A stretch of DNA of 64,000 nt from an archaeon (GCA_018694115.1 JABHNB010000016.1:1-64000), one strand, 5' to 3'; positions 34,790 through 43,877 are shown, numbered from the stretch's first letter. Numbers and translations: made by a program. The notes: a model not told the origin generated them from the sequence alone.

Positions 34790-36355
34790 ATTAATATTAA
34801 TAGGAGAACTCTGCACCGCCTGAACCTTCCCCGCATCATCACTTGAATTAAACCTCAAATAATTCGCACCCCTATTAGCAGAAGTAAACGTAACAGTCCC
34901 AAGATGATCAATACTTATCGATGGCACACAAGTATTCGCAGTATCAGTACAATAAGTATCAGTACAATACAACGTCGTCGGATCCGAATCCGTATTGTCC
35001 GCCTCACTTATCGTCACAGTATAATCCGGAGAAATAATCGTAGAACTCGCATCACTCGAAGTTGTCGGCGCAGTATAATCTAAAGTAAAAGAAACATCCA
35101 AATTATTCGCAGAGTTTGCCTCATTCCCCAAGGAATCCTGGCAAGAAATATATCTCGTAGCAAATCCCTGAGATACAACATTATTCACACTACAACTCGC
35201 AGTAGTCCCATCAATATCACAAGCATTACTCATCGAAGAATAAGAAACATCACTACTAGACCAACGACAAAACATTTCAGCCTCACCCGTAACATTTATT
35301 TGTGTTAAACCATCGCCATTGGTATCATAATAACTCGCACTCGCATCACCCGCAACACTGTCGATCGTCAAACTTGGTGGAGTCGAATCTGTCGTATAAG
35401 TTATATTCGAAACATTAGACGAATAAGCAGCACTATCATAAATCCTACAATATTCAACATGCGCAACATCATCACTAGGAACTGGAAAGGTACAAGTCAA
35501 AATATATGGATAATCTGTATCACTTGTAGCTCCACCAATACAATCCGAATTCGCCAAAGTCGGGGTTACAGTACTATCGCAAAATAATTGCAAAGTATCC
35601 GCATCACTATCATTAACACCATTAGCGGAAGTGTTTGCATAAATTGTAATCGTATCCCCTCCCTGAATTGTCGAATCCGAAGCAGTTATATTATGAATCA
35701 CAGGGTCCGCATTAATCACAAAACTAATATTATTAGAAGTCTCTTCAATCCCTCCCTTGTTCTCATGAGTAAATAAATAATTTGAACTATCACTCGTCAC
35801 TCCCGTCCCGGTAGTAATACAAACCCTCAATCCCTCATGTTCTCCAGCGGTATCCTTAAGCTTAATCTCTGCCCTATTATTAGTCGCATTAATCCAAAAT
35901 TGAATGGTATCTGCAGCACCAGTATGGATCTGAGGGTGACAATCAAGAGGACCATTCTTATGTTCTCCACCATACAAAATAAAGTCACAATCATTTACAG
36001 TAGCTCCACTTCCAAAAATATTCCCAGCACCCATAACTCCAACGATATTAAAATAACCATTAACAGAATCCTCAGCATTAGCCCACTTCCACTTAACCTC
36101 TCCCGCATCAAGATTCGTTATATTATACTCTAAACAATAATCAGTGCTATCCGCAATCATCCCACTACCTGTACATGCTACAACTTGATTATCCGTATCT
36201 GTCAGACTCAATGAACAAACTTCAGTCCCAGCACCAGAAACTAAAGATGAAGATTCATAGACTGTAAATCCACTAGGTGCCCAACTCAAATCTGCAGCCG
36301 AAACAACCCCAGCCATAAACAACCCAACCAACAAAACAAAAATCAACTTCCTCAT
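34787..36355 (-). CDS. N-terminal part of the giant surface protein
   Basis: 522 residues with a signal peptide (1-20, cleaved after SAA). It is composed of beta domains with paired Cys (CSLSLTDTDNQVVACTG, CRWSSSDVSYSSMSNACD) and Ig-like repeats. Together with the two following ORFs it would make a protein of about 2,420 residues with signal peptide, repeats, helix and cytoplasmic tail. The ATG overlaps the stop of a small ribbon-helix-helix gene. Confidence 0.75.
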   Translation of the reverse strand: MRKLIFVLLVGLFMAGVVSAADLSWAPSGFTVYESSSLVSGAGTEVCSLSLTDTDNQVVACTGSGMIADSTDYCLEYNITNLDAGEVKWKWANAEDSVNGYFNIVGVMGAGNIFGSGATVNDCDFILYGGEHKNGPLDCHPQIHTGAADTIQFWINATNNRAEIKLKDTAGEHEGLRVCITTGTGVTSDSSNYLFTHENKGGIEETSNNISFVINADPVIHNITASDSTIQGGDTITIYANTSANGVNDSDADTLQLFCDSTVTPTLANSDCIGGATSDTDYPYILTCTFPVPSDDVAHVEYCRIYDSAAYSSNVSNITYTTDSTPPSLTIDSVAGDASASYYDTNGDGLTQINVTGEAEMFCRWSSSDVSYSSMSNACDIDGTTASCSVNNVVSQGFATRYISCQDSLGNEANSANNLDVSFTLDYTAPTTSSDASSTIISPDYTVTISEADNTDSDPTTLYCTDTYCTDTANTCVPSISIDHLGTVTFTSANRGANYLRFNSSDDAGKVQAVQSSPININ

Positions 36356-36480
36356 TTCAAATCCCCCTTTATCAATTTTTCAACATACTCAGAAATCTCA
36401 ATCCCTTCCATAATACAATGAATCTTCACCTTCTTCCACAATTCTTCATCAACTTTCAAACTAGTAGTCTTCCTAACCAT
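36352..36480 (-). CDS. Small ribbon-helix-helix (CopG-like) protein
   Basis: 42 residues: a beta strand KTTSLKVDEELW followed by two helices (KKVKIHCIMEGI and SEYVEKLIKG), the minimal ribbon-helix-helix DNA-binding fold. A TATA box (GATTTAAATAC) lies about 27 nt upstream. The stop overlaps the surface-protein start as ATGA, so it probably leads and regulates that operon. Confidence 0.65.
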   Translation of the reverse strand: MVRKTTSLKVDEELWKKVKIHCIMEGIEISEYVEKLIKGDLK

Positions 36481-36578
36481 GGACAAAATATAAGCAAAGT
36501 AGTATTTAAATCTAACTATACCATATTATATAATACTATAATACTCAAAAATTCGTAATTTCAAAGTAATCGCTTAGA

Positions 36579-36588
36579 CTTAAATACC
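36579..36588 (+). promoter_or_regulatory. TATA promoter of the small RNA
   Basis: CTTAAATACC is centred about 26 nt before the first hairpin of the RNA at 36608. Confidence 0.45.
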
Positions 36589-36607
36589 ATAAATACGCTA
36601 TAATATA

Positions 36608-36663
36608 GCATTACTTCGGTAGTGTAGGGATAATAAGCTTCGGTTTTTTATCCCTTTTTTTAT
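36608..36663 (+). ncRNA. Putative small RNA with two UUCG-capped hairpins
   Basis: Hairpin 1 is CATTAC-TTCG-GTAGTG (36609-36624). Hairpin 2 has a 13-bp stem with one mismatch (36626-36638 with 36643-36655) and a TTCG loop at 36639-36642, followed by a run of eight T. With the TATA box upstream this makes a complete short transcription unit. No ORF fits. It could act as an independent sRNA; read as a terminator alone it would not explain hairpin 1. Confidence 0.55.
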
Positions 36664-36722
36664 TTGGTTTAGAAAATTAAAACATGAAACATTTATGTCC
36701 GAATTACATTTAGAACTAAAAA

Positions 36723-37088
36723 CTATCCCAAAACTTTCTGTAATCTCGTCCTAAAATCCCCCACCCTAACCGGTTTCTCAAAATATTCCACTGGCTTCAA
36801 TGCCTGAATAGAATCTTCTCCCTGCTTACCTAGCTGAACCACAGTCATAAATGCAACCTTCTGATTCTTTAACTTAGGATCTGCCCGAATCTTCTCTAAA
36901 ACTTCTTTTCCGGACATCCCGGGCATAAGAATATCCAATAAAACAAGATCATACTTCTTACTTCCAAGAGCTTTCAAGGCCTTCGCCCCACTATTCACCG
37001 TCTCCGCTTCATAACCAGAATCATCAACAAGCATCTTAACCGAAGTTAGAATATCTTCCTCATCATCAACAATCAAAACTTTTTTCAT
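36723..37088 (-). CDS. Response regulator (single receiver domain)
   Basis: 121 residues: a CheY-like receiver with VLIVDDEEDI (acidic pair), the phosphoryl-acceptor Asp in LVLLDILMPG (about 53), Thr in FMTVV and Lys in YFEKPV. There is no output domain, so it acts through protein contacts. Its ATG overlaps the stop of the sensor kinase gene. Confidence 0.9.
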   Translation of the reverse strand: MKKVLIVDDEEDILTSVKMLVDDSGYEAETVNSGAKALKALGSKKYDLVLLDILMPGMSGKEVLEKIRADPKLKNQKVAFMTVVQLGKQGEDSIQALKPVEYFEKPVRVGDFRTRLQKVLG

Positions 37089-38428
37089 TTTACACCTTTT
37101 TTAATCGGAATTTTACCTTTAACTTGCACCTTGTCCTTCTTTTCCTTAGTTTCAGTAGTATCTGTATTATTTAAGTTTTCCGCACCCTTCGGAGGATTAA
37201 TTGGAAGAGTAAAATAAAATGTAGCCCCCTTCCCAAAAATACTTTTAACCCAAATCTTCCCCCCATGCTGACGAACAATTCCCCGAACAATCGCCAATCC
37301 CAATCCAGTCCCCCCACGATATTTTTCAATATAAGAAGGCTTAGCCTGGAAGAAAGGATTAAACAACTTCTCCATATTCGCCTTCTTAATTCCCCTTCCA
37401 GTATCCGCCACGCTAACTAAAACATGATCCTCCTTCCCCACAGCCTTTACGCTAATCTTTCCACCAGCAGGAGTGAACTTAACCGCATTATCTAATAAGT
37501 TAACCATAACCTGCTGAAATCTAAAATCATCCACCTTTATCTCAGGTAAATCTCCCCTAACAAAATTAATCTTAACTCCTTTTTCATCCGCCTGTGGCTT
37601 TTTCTCGGAAATAACTTCAGAAATACGATCATTAATATTTTTCTTTTTCAACTGAAGTTTCAAAACCTTAGAACTAATCTTTGAAACATCCAAAATATCG
37701 TTAATCAGTCTTGTAAGCCGCTCCATATTCTTATGAATTATCTGTGCACCCTGCTTCTGCTTCTCAGTTAACGGACCCAAATCCCCCCTTGCCAACATTT
37801 GAGCCTGAATCATCAAAGGAGTAATTGGAGTCTTCAGCTCATGAGAAGTAATAATCAAAAAGTTGCTCTTCAGCTCATCCAGCGTCTTAAGTTCTTCATA
37901 GGACTTTTGTAACTGCGCAGTCCTCTTCTTAACTCGCTGTTCCAGTTCTTCATTAAGCTTTCTTATCTCAGTAATATCTTCTCCCGAGCTCAAAACACCC
38001 CTAACTTTCTCGGGCACCCCCTCCAATAAGGTATTATGCCACGAAATCAGCCTTTCCTTCCCCCCGCTAGTCAAAACCGGATTTTCGTAATCCTCGACAA
38101 ACTTCCCTTTTCCAGTCATCAGTGAAGCAAAAACTGTCTTTACCTGCTTAACCATCTTCTTAGGAAGACATACATCAAACCAATTCTTTCCAATGAGGGT
38201 CCCTTCCTTATACCCCAAAATTTCATATCCTTTTTTATTCAGCAAAGTAATCTCTCCTTTCCTATTCAGCGCAACAATAATATTCCCCGCAAGATCCAGA
38301 TATTTCTCGGCTTTCTCTTTTTGCAGAATTAATTCTTCCTCCGCCTTCTTTTTTTCAGTTATATCATGAACAATAGCATAAGTAACTCCCTCCTTCACAA
38401 TCGGTCGCGAAATCCACTCAAACCACAA
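37085..38428 (-). CDS. Sensor histidine kinase with truncated first PAS domain
   Basis: 447 residues from TTG 38428, the only start-like codon in frame. Residues 1-28 are the second half of a PAS domain (WFEWISRP...AIVHDITEKK). A full PAS follows (about 42-155), then a coiled coil, the HisKA box ITSHELKTPITPL (about 192) and the HATPase domain (DNAVKFT, DTGRGI, GTGLGLAIV). The frame continues upstream to a TAA near 38554, encoding further PAS sequence (FIHPEDIKKTEE), so the true N-terminus seems lost by frameshift or deletion. Confidence 0.8.
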   Translation of the reverse strand: MWFEWISRPIVKEGVTYAIVHDITEKKKAEEELILQKEKAEKYLDLAGNIIVALNRKGEITLLNKKGYEILGYKEGTLIGKNWFDVCLPKKMVKQVKTVFASLMTGKGKFVEDYENPVLTSGGKERLISWHNTLLEGVPEKVRGVLSSGEDITEIRKLNEELEQRVKKRTAQLQKSYEELKTLDELKSNFLIITSHELKTPITPLMIQAQMLARGDLGPLTEKQKQGAQIIHKNMERLTRLINDILDVSKISSKVLKLQLKKKNINDRISEVISEKKPQADEKGVKINFVRGDLPEIKVDDFRFQQVMVNLLDNAVKFTPAGGKISVKAVGKEDHVLVSVADTGRGIKKANMEKLFNPFFQAKPSYIEKYRGGTGLGLAIVRGIVRQHGGKIWVKSIFGKGATFYFTLPINPPKGAENLNNTDTTETKEKKDKVQVKGKIPIKKGVK

Positions 38429-38528
38429 ATACGTGCCATCCTTCTTTCTATAACGATTTTCAAATCTAATAACTTCTACACCCTTCTCAAGTTTTTCTTT
38501 AATAATCTCTTCAGTTTTCTTAATATCC

Positions 38529-39029
38529 TCAGGGTGTATAAAAGAAAAGAAAGGTTTTTAGAGCTTCTTTTATCAACGGCTTTTTCTTATCCGAAGATTT
38601 CACGAAAAATACCGCACTTCCTTTTTTCTTAGAAAGTTCATCCTTAAATGACCGGATAAATTCCCCAATTATATCCCCTCCCACCGGAACCGCCTGCTTA
38701 TGAATCAAAAGATTAGATAAAGAATCAAAAACCAAAAAAGTATAGCCCTTACTTATCGCAATCTTAACCAATCGTTGAATATTATCCAAAGAATAAGCTG
38801 CAGGAACATAATGGCAATCCTTCACTCGCGGAGGAGATAAAAGAGTCGCACTAATCCCATCAATATAAAAGAACTCCTTCTTAACCTTCTCGAACATCTC
38901 CGCTAATGATCCACAACTTCGATTAAGAGTCACGTAGCACACTTTCTTTTGCTTCGCGCCCCGAACAACCCGCATAATCGTCCCTGAATAATCCTTATTC
39001 GCTGGCACAGTTTTCAGAGTAATTGCCAT
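38529..39029 (-). CDS. DUF835/KaiC-like domain protein
   Basis: 166 residues from ATG 39029, chosen for the GAGAGGTGA just upstream. It has a RecA/KaiC-like alpha/beta pattern (KKVCYVTLNR, TFLVFDSLSNLL, GSAVFFVKS) without a Walker A lysine. Such domains often sit in front of archaeal PAS-kinase proteins. The last residues (ALKTFLFFYTP) run into the broken PAS coding region, one frame off, suggesting the kinase and this gene were joined by a deletion. Confidence 0.6.
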   Translation of the reverse strand: MAITLKTVPANKDYSGTIMRVVRGAKQKKVCYVTLNRSCGSLAEMFEKVKKEFFYIDGISATLLSPPRVKDCHYVPAAYSLDNIQRLVKIAISKGYTFLVFDSLSNLLIHKQAVPVGGDIIGEFIRSFKDELSKKKGSAVFFVKSSDKKKPLIKEALKTFLFFYTP

Positions 39030-39075
39030 ATCATTCACCTCTCAATAACTAGTCTTACAAACTTTATAAATTATC

Positions 39076-39291
39076 CTAACATTTCTTTCCGCATTCAGGG
39101 CAGAACTTCATACCACTCTCAAGAACCCAGCCACACTCACAGTGCCTCACTTTTTCAGATCTCTTTTCCTCAACAACTTCATAATCATCTCTGCCAGAAA
39201 GAATCTTTCCCATTATCTTTTTGATCTTATCTTTATCATCTCCATCTTCCTGAAACTTAGTCAGATCAAATCCATCCATTTCTCCTGCCAT
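39076..39291 (-). CDS. Small zinc-ribbon protein
   Basis: 71 residues from ATG 39291. A charged helical first half is followed by a zinc ribbon (CECGWVLESGMKFCPECGKKC, ligands at CxC and CxxC). It may be a protein- or nucleic-acid-binding adaptor. It lies just upstream of the DUF835-like gene. Confidence 0.65.
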   Translation of the reverse strand: MAGEMDGFDLTKFQEDGDDKDKIKKIMGKILSGRDDYEVVEEKRSEKVRHCECGWVLESGMKFCPECGKKC

Positions 39292-39367
39292 TTTTATTCT
39301 ATACAAAATGGGAGTCGGAAATCCCTTGATTTACTTCAGCCATTTTATCTTATAATTTTCTCCATTT

Positions 39368-39580
39368 TTAAATCTCTCGCTCAATAATCCTGTACTTTTT
39401 ATCAAACTTTTTCTGCTTAAATAAGGAAATTGCCCCCTCAACAACAAGACCCACCCCTGCCAATAACCAAAACCAATCAGAAGAGAAATTCCACTGCCCA
39501 GTCAACTTTCCAAAAGTCCCAAAAACCATCAAAATACCGACGGCAATAAACAAACTATAACTTACATAATTCAATTTCAT
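39368..39580 (-). CDS. Small two-helix membrane protein
   Basis: 70 residues from ATG 39580, chosen because a TATA box lies exactly 25 nt upstream; the longer frame to 39652 crosses the divergent promoter. Two transmembrane helices (7-23, 34-52) and a basic tail. No family recognised. Confidence 0.6.
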   Translation of the reverse strand: MKLNYVSYSLFIAVGILMVFGTFGKLTGQWNFSSDWFWLLAGVGLVVEGAISLFKQKKFDKKYRIIEREI

Positions 39581-39601
39581 ACTAATTTCAAAAAACGAGA
39601 T

Positions 39602-39609
39602 TTTATAAA
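39602..39609. promoter_or_regulatory. Symmetrical bidirectional TATA box
   Basis: TTTATAAA is its own reverse complement. Its centre is 25.5 nt from the ATG at 39631 (plus strand) and 25.5 nt from the ATG at 39580 (minus strand), so one box could drive two divergent leaderless transcripts. Confidence 0.6.
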
Positions 39610-39630
39610 TCTTCGTCTCCCAAAAGAAAT

Positions 39631-39780
39631 ATGGCAAAGCATAAATGCACACTATGTGATGAAGAAATTAAGACAACTTTCTTAGATAAATTAGATGGAA
39701 CATTCATCAATAAGAAGCCAGTCTGTTCAGCTTGTCAAAAAGAACACAAAGATAAGCTGAAAGATAAGATTTCTGAATAA
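39631..39780 (+). CDS. 49-residue zinc-binding protein
   Basis: MAKHKCTLCDEEIKTTFLDK opens the protein; with VCSACQK further on, CxxC...CxxC gives four Cys ligands for one zinc. The C-terminus is Lys-rich. It is leaderless from the shared TATA box and ends 6 nt before tRNA-Thr, with which it may be cotranscribed. Confidence 0.65.
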   Translation: MAKHKCTLCDEEIKTTFLDKLDGTFINKKPVCSACQKEHKDKLKDKISE

Positions 39781-39786
39781 AACTAT

Positions 39787-39858
39787 GCCTATGTAGCTCA
39801 GTTGATAGAGCGCAACACTCGTAATGTTGAGGTCGTCGGTTTGATCCCGGCCATAGGC
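39787..39858 (+). tRNA. tRNA-Thr (anticodon CGU) with A19 and U56
   Basis: The acceptor is GCCTATG/CATAGGC and the anticodon loop CTCGTAA gives CGT (Thr, ACG codon). All stems pair. The T-loop reads TTTGATC, so position 56 is U instead of the near-universal C, and the D-loop AGTTGATA has A at position 19 instead of G. The two bases pair in the tertiary elbow, so the change is compensatory. No CCA is encoded. A tRNA-derived element follows. Confidence 0.92.
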
Positions 39859-39957
39859 TTAAATTGAGATCAAATTTTGATTCCGAGCAATTCGCTTTCT
39901 TGAAATAAATTTCAACATATTTTCAAGAAAGCGAATTGTAAGCAGGCCATAGGCTTA
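39849..39957 (+). mobile_element. tRNA-3'-end-flanked palindromic element, Thr copy
   Basis: GGCCATAGGCTTA at the tRNA end (39849-39861) recurs at 39945-39957. In between lie GATCAAA and TTTGAT, an inverted then direct copy of the T-arm, and a perfect 18-bp inverted repeat (39888-39905 with 39921-39938; 15-nt loop). The core begins CAATTCGC and ends GCGAATTG. The far repeat contains the stop codon of the convergent gene. No ORF. Confidence 0.65.
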
Positions 39958-41283
39958 CAAGAACAAGAAAACAGATCCCAAACCCACAGTCAAGATTATC
40001 AAGAAGATAATCGAGATATACATTGCAAATCTTTTCTCTCCAAAGAACCAGGCCATTCCAGCCTTAACCAACGTATTAGAAGATGCCGCTAAAATTATCG
40101 AAGTTGCCGCAACCTTTGAAGAGATTTGACCCGCACCACTTAGTGATGCCATTGTCAAGGTTATAGCATCCACATCCGCCAATCCAGACAGTATACTCGC
40201 AATATAGATTCCGGTTGAACCTGCTAAAATTTGCGCAATCTTTGCAACGAAGATAATCACTACAAAGAAGATCCCAAACTTTAATGCAGTCCAGATATTA
40301 AACGGTTGCTTGAACTTGATTTCCTCTGTTTTCTCCTTCTTTTTAGGTTTCCTTTTCTTCCTCAGATACAATCCAAATGCAGACATGTAACCCAAGATTC
40401 CCATCAATCCAAGAGGTAAGGCAACCATACCAACTAAATCTTTGTTAATTACAACAACCTCTAAGAGGATTCTAATAAAAGAAGTAGCCGAGGCAATAAC
40501 AACAGCGACGACAAATGGGCTAACAGTTCTCTTATGCCTCTTACTCTCTCCAGCCATCGAAAGTGTAACCGCAGTAGAAGAAACCAATCCGCCCACAAGG
40601 CCTGTCAAACCATAGCCTTTCTTCGCACCAAGGGTTTTAACTAAAATATATCCTAAGAAACTGATTCCTGCGACCAATATAACCATCAACCAAAAATTAT
40701 ACGGGTTAAACAAATTCAATTGTTGCATAATCGCAGTACTTAATCCTGCAGAAGATAATACATCCTTCAAAATTGGAACATCGAGTGGAGAAAACACCCT
40801 CCGAGGAAGCAAAGGCAATACAACTAAAGCAATTAAGGCAAACTCAACAACCGCAAATAGTTCTTTCCGTTTGATTTTATTAGCAAACTTATGTAACTTC
40901 TTCTTAAACGTCAAGAAAGCAGCAACTAAAATCCCTAAAATCACCGACTCGATCAAAAATCCGGCCACACACATAAAACCAAGAATAAAGACAATAATTG
41001 CAGTTATCTCAGTTGTAGAAGTATTCTGTTTATATTTAAGAAAAGTCACAAAATAAGAAGCAAGAGCAAAAAGTGAAACGACAATAAATCCCACAATTAC
41101 CAGATAATAATTCCCAACAACGCCCAGAGATAAGAATCCCAAGATCGCTCCAAAAAGTGAAATCAAAATAAATGTCCTTATTCCAGCAAACCTAGAAACT
41201 TGTGTATGATACTGTTCATACTCCCTCTGAAGACCAATCAATGCCCCCAGCATAATCGCTACAAGGAATCCCATCACTTCCAT
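39955..41283 (-). CDS. MgtC/SapB and DUF4010 membrane protein
   Basis: 442 residues. Residues 5-140 match the MgtC/SapB domain (LGALIGLQREYEQY, GIRTFILISLFGA, TEITAIIVFILGFM). Residues 170-440 match DUF4010 (GLTGLVGGLVSSTAVTLSMA, GLADVDAITLTMASL). It has about 13 transmembrane helices and is often annotated as a Mg-homeostasis or uncharacterised transporter. The stop codon falls in the duplicated tRNA end. Confidence 0.87.
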   Translation of the reverse strand: MEVMGFLVAIMLGALIGLQREYEQYHTQVSRFAGIRTFILISLFGAILGFLSLGVVGNYYLVIVGFIVVSLFALASYFVTFLKYKQNTSTTEITAIIVFILGFMCVAGFLIESVILGILVAAFLTFKKKLHKFANKIKRKELFAVVEFALIALVVLPLLPRRVFSPLDVPILKDVLSSAGLSTAIMQQLNLFNPYNFWLMVILVAGISFLGYILVKTLGAKKGYGLTGLVGGLVSSTAVTLSMAGESKRHKRTVSPFVVAVVIASATSFIRILLEVVVINKDLVGMVALPLGLMGILGYMSAFGLYLRKKRKPKKKEKTEEIKFKQPFNIWTALKFGIFFVVIIFVAKIAQILAGSTGIYIASILSGLADVDAITLTMASLSGAGQISSKVAATSIILAASSNTLVKAGMAWFFGEKRFAMYISIIFLIILTVGLGSVFLFL

Positions 41284-41317
41284 AATAAAAATATAAAAAA
41301 CATCTATAAAAAACTAT

Positions 41318-43480
41318 CTAAATCTTCTTTCGCCTTAGTAGATTCGCATTAGTAACTACAGTAATACTACTCAAGGCCATAGCCAACTCTGCAAAAACCG
41401 GATTCAAAACACCACCAATCGCTAATGGTATCGCTATAACATTATAGAAGAATGCCCAAAACAAGTTCTGTTTTATCTTACCAAATGTCGCTCGAGACAA
41501 CTTAATCGCCTGAACAACACCAGTTAGATCTCCCTTAGCCAAAACAATATCTCCTGCCTCAATCGCAATATCCGTCCCAGTCCCCATAGCAATCCCCACA
41601 TTAGATTGTTTCAATGCGGGCGCATCATTAATCCCATCCCCAACAAAGGCCACCATGCCCCTTTTCTGAAGCTCCATCACCTTCTTGGACTTATCTTCAG
41701 GCATAACCCCTGCAATAACCTCGTCAATCCCAACCTTTCGCCCAATTGCCTTGGCAGTGAGTTCATTATCTCCGGTAATCATAACAGTCCTAAAACCTCC
41801 CCGATTCAATCGCGCAATTGCTTCTCTTGAATCTTCTTTTATCGCGTCCGCAACTCCGATTGCCCCTAAAATCTTTTTGCCCTCAACAACAACCATAACA
41901 CTCTCACCATTTTCAGCAAATCCCTTAACAACCTTAGCATAATTTCCGAGTTTGATCTTCCTATCCTCCATCAAAGCTTCATTACCAATAATATACTTCT
42001 TAGTCCCAATAGTCCCCTCAAGTCCCTTCCCACGAATAATCTTAAAACTCTTAACAGATTTATACTTTTTCAGATTAGCTTTCTTAACAATCGCCTTAGC
42101 CAATGGATGTTCACTCAATTTTTCCAAACTTCCAGCAATCTCAAACAACTTAGCCTCATTCTTAGTAAAAACCTCAACAACTTCCGGTTCACCTTTAGTA
42201 ATCGTTCCAGTCTTATCAAAAACAACAATCTTAACTTCCCTCATCGTCTGAATCGCCTCACCCTTTCGGATCAAAATTCCACGCTTTGCCCCCATACCAG
42301 AACCAACCATCAATGAAATCGGAACAGCTAAACCTAGTGAACATGGACATGCGATAACCAAAACAGCAATACTATTACTTAATGCCTCACTCAAATTAGC
42401 ATTGAATAAATAAAACCAGCCTAAGAAAGTCACCACCGCCAAACCTAAAATAATTGGAACAAAAACACCAGTTACCTTATCTGCCAGCTTTTGAATTGGA
42501 ACCTTAGTCCCCTGAGCTTCCTCAACCAACTTAATAATATGAGACAAGAAAGTATCTCTCCCAACTTTCGTAGCCTTAACATGCAATATTCCATCTTGAT
42601 TCAATGTTGCTCCGATAACTGGGCTCTTAACTGTCTTCTCGACAGGCAAACTCTCCCCACTAATCATCGACTCATCAACAGCACTCTCCCCCTTAACGAC
42701 AATACCGTCAGTCGGAATCTTCTCACCAGGCTTAATAATCATAACATCTCCAATTTTAACTTCATCAATATCAACTTCAACTTCCTTTCCACCACGCAAA
42801 ACTCTCGCTTTCTTCGCACCAAGCTCAAGTAACTTCTTAATCTCAGAACTAGCCCTACCCTTCGCCTTAGCCTCAATAAATTTCCCAGTAATAAAGATAG
42901 TCATAATCATTCCGGATACTCCTGCAAAACTCGTAACATCAATATAGAAACTCAAAAAACCAGTCAAATAAGCCACAACAGTTCCCAAGGCAATCAAAGA
43001 ATCCATAGTAAACTGCAATTTGTAAAAACTTCTCACACCAGACTTAATTGTATGAAATCCAAAAATAAAAATAATTGGAAAGCTCAAAATCAGCATCAGG
43101 GGCGTCATCCACCTCATTGGAACAAGCATCACTCCGAACAAACCTTCGAAGTACATTATCCCCATAATTAAGACAGTTAGTATCCAAGTCCCCCATAATT
43201 TCTTTTTCCAAGTTTTTATCTCACCGCTATCAGTTTTCTTAACTCCCGAAGGAGTGGACGCAGAATCTTCAAAATTAACTCCAGTTGATTTAAACCCTGC
43301 ATCCTTTACAGCCTTACCAAGCTGTTCTATAGAAACGTCATCGGCTACGCTCGCAAAAGCCTTCCCGCTAACAGGATTAACACTAATTTCCTTAGCGCCA
43401 ATCTTCTCAAGCTCAGAAGTCAAAATCTTCGAACACGAAGCACAATGCATTCCTTCAACGTCTAGTTTTACCTTTTTCAT
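41318..43480 (-). CDS. copA: Copper-type P1B-ATPase
   Basis: 720 residues. N-terminal heavy-metal-associated domain with GMHCASC (10-16), eight transmembrane helices, the ion-path CPC in IACPCSLG (about 370), phosphorylation site DKTGT (about 415), ATP-binding GESVMVV and GDGINDAP hinge (about 617). It exports Cu(I) (or a related soft metal) from the cytoplasm. GGAG sits 6 nt before the ATG. It follows the cupin gene, downstream of a promoter with three GTTAAC sites. Confidence 0.94.
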   Translation of the reverse strand: MKKVKLDVEGMHCASCSKILTSELEKIGAKEISVNPVSGKAFASVADDVSIEQLGKAVKDAGFKSTGVNFEDSASTPSGVKKTDSGEIKTWKKKLWGTWILTVLIMGIMYFEGLFGVMLVPMRWMTPLMLILSFPIIFIFGFHTIKSGVRSFYKLQFTMDSLIALGTVVAYLTGFLSFYIDVTSFAGVSGMIMTIFITGKFIEAKAKGRASSEIKKLLELGAKKARVLRGGKEVEVDIDEVKIGDVMIIKPGEKIPTDGIVVKGESAVDESMISGESLPVEKTVKSPVIGATLNQDGILHVKATKVGRDTFLSHIIKLVEEAQGTKVPIQKLADKVTGVFVPIILGLAVVTFLGWFYLFNANLSEALSNSIAVLVIACPCSLGLAVPISLMVGSGMGAKRGILIRKGEAIQTMREVKIVVFDKTGTITKGEPEVVEVFTKNEAKLFEIAGSLEKLSEHPLAKAIVKKANLKKYKSVKSFKIIRGKGLEGTIGTKKYIIGNEALMEDRKIKLGNYAKVVKGFAENGESVMVVVEGKKILGAIGVADAIKEDSREAIARLNRGGFRTVMITGDNELTAKAIGRKVGIDEVIAGVMPEDKSKKVMELQKRGMVAFVGDGINDAPALKQSNVGIAMGTGTDIAIEAGDIVLAKGDLTGVVQAIKLSRATFGKIKQNLFWAFFYNVIAIPLAIGGVLNPVFAELAMALSSITVVTNANLLRRKKI

Positions 43481-43495
43481 ATTTACTCCAACAAT

Positions 43496-43792
43496 TTATT
43501 TATTCAAAACAAGCAGAAAAGAAGTATTCTCTCCAGCCCTTAATGAATGAACTGCATTCTCTTTCATAGGGATAAAAACTCCCGGAATCATTTCAATATC
43601 ATCGCCTTCAAGATTGAATGAGCCCTTCCCATCAACAACATGAACAAATCCAGATTTTGTGGAAGTATGATCTCCAATCTCCGTTCCAGCAGCCATACAA
43701 AACAAGGTTACATCTACCTTTTCATCCATGAGAACTTCCTTACTCAAAATTCCTTCGCGGGGATATTCGATTAATTTTTTTATATTTTTCAT
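43496..43792 (-). CDS. Small cupin protein
   Basis: 98 residues from ATG 43792, chosen because GGAGG lies 9 nt upstream. A cupin barrel is visible (VTLFCMAAGTEIGDHTSTKS, FVHVVDGKGSF, GVFIPMKENAVHSLRA) with His residues that may hold a metal. It is probably a metal-binding or sensing protein. It is first gene of the copA operon, 16 nt ahead of copA. Confidence 0.8.
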   Translation of the reverse strand: MKNIKKLIEYPREGILSKEVLMDEKVDVTLFCMAAGTEIGDHTSTKSGFVHVVDGKGSFNLEGDDIEMIPGVFIPMKENAVHSLRAGENTSFLLVLNK

Positions 43793-43838
43793 TTTATTTT
43801 TCCTCCAATTTATTTCTTCTGCTATCTTGTTCACTATA

Positions 43839-43877
43839 GTTAACATTATTTAAGCCTTGCGTTAACGGGGTGTTAAC
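43839..43877 (-). promoter_or_regulatory. Promoter with three phased GTTAAC operators
   Basis: GTTAAC occurs at 43839-43844, 43861-43866 and 43872-43877, spaced 22 and 11 bp, one side of the helix. On the minus strand the middle site reads GTTAACGCAAGGCTTAAATA, the operator-TATA arrangement also found at 46375 and 52019. Confidence 0.6.

Noticed and set aside
30701-36355. Tandem-repeat expansion or phage tail protein
   Set aside because: The Ig-like units are diverged at DNA and protein level, and there is a signal peptide and no phage gene nearby.
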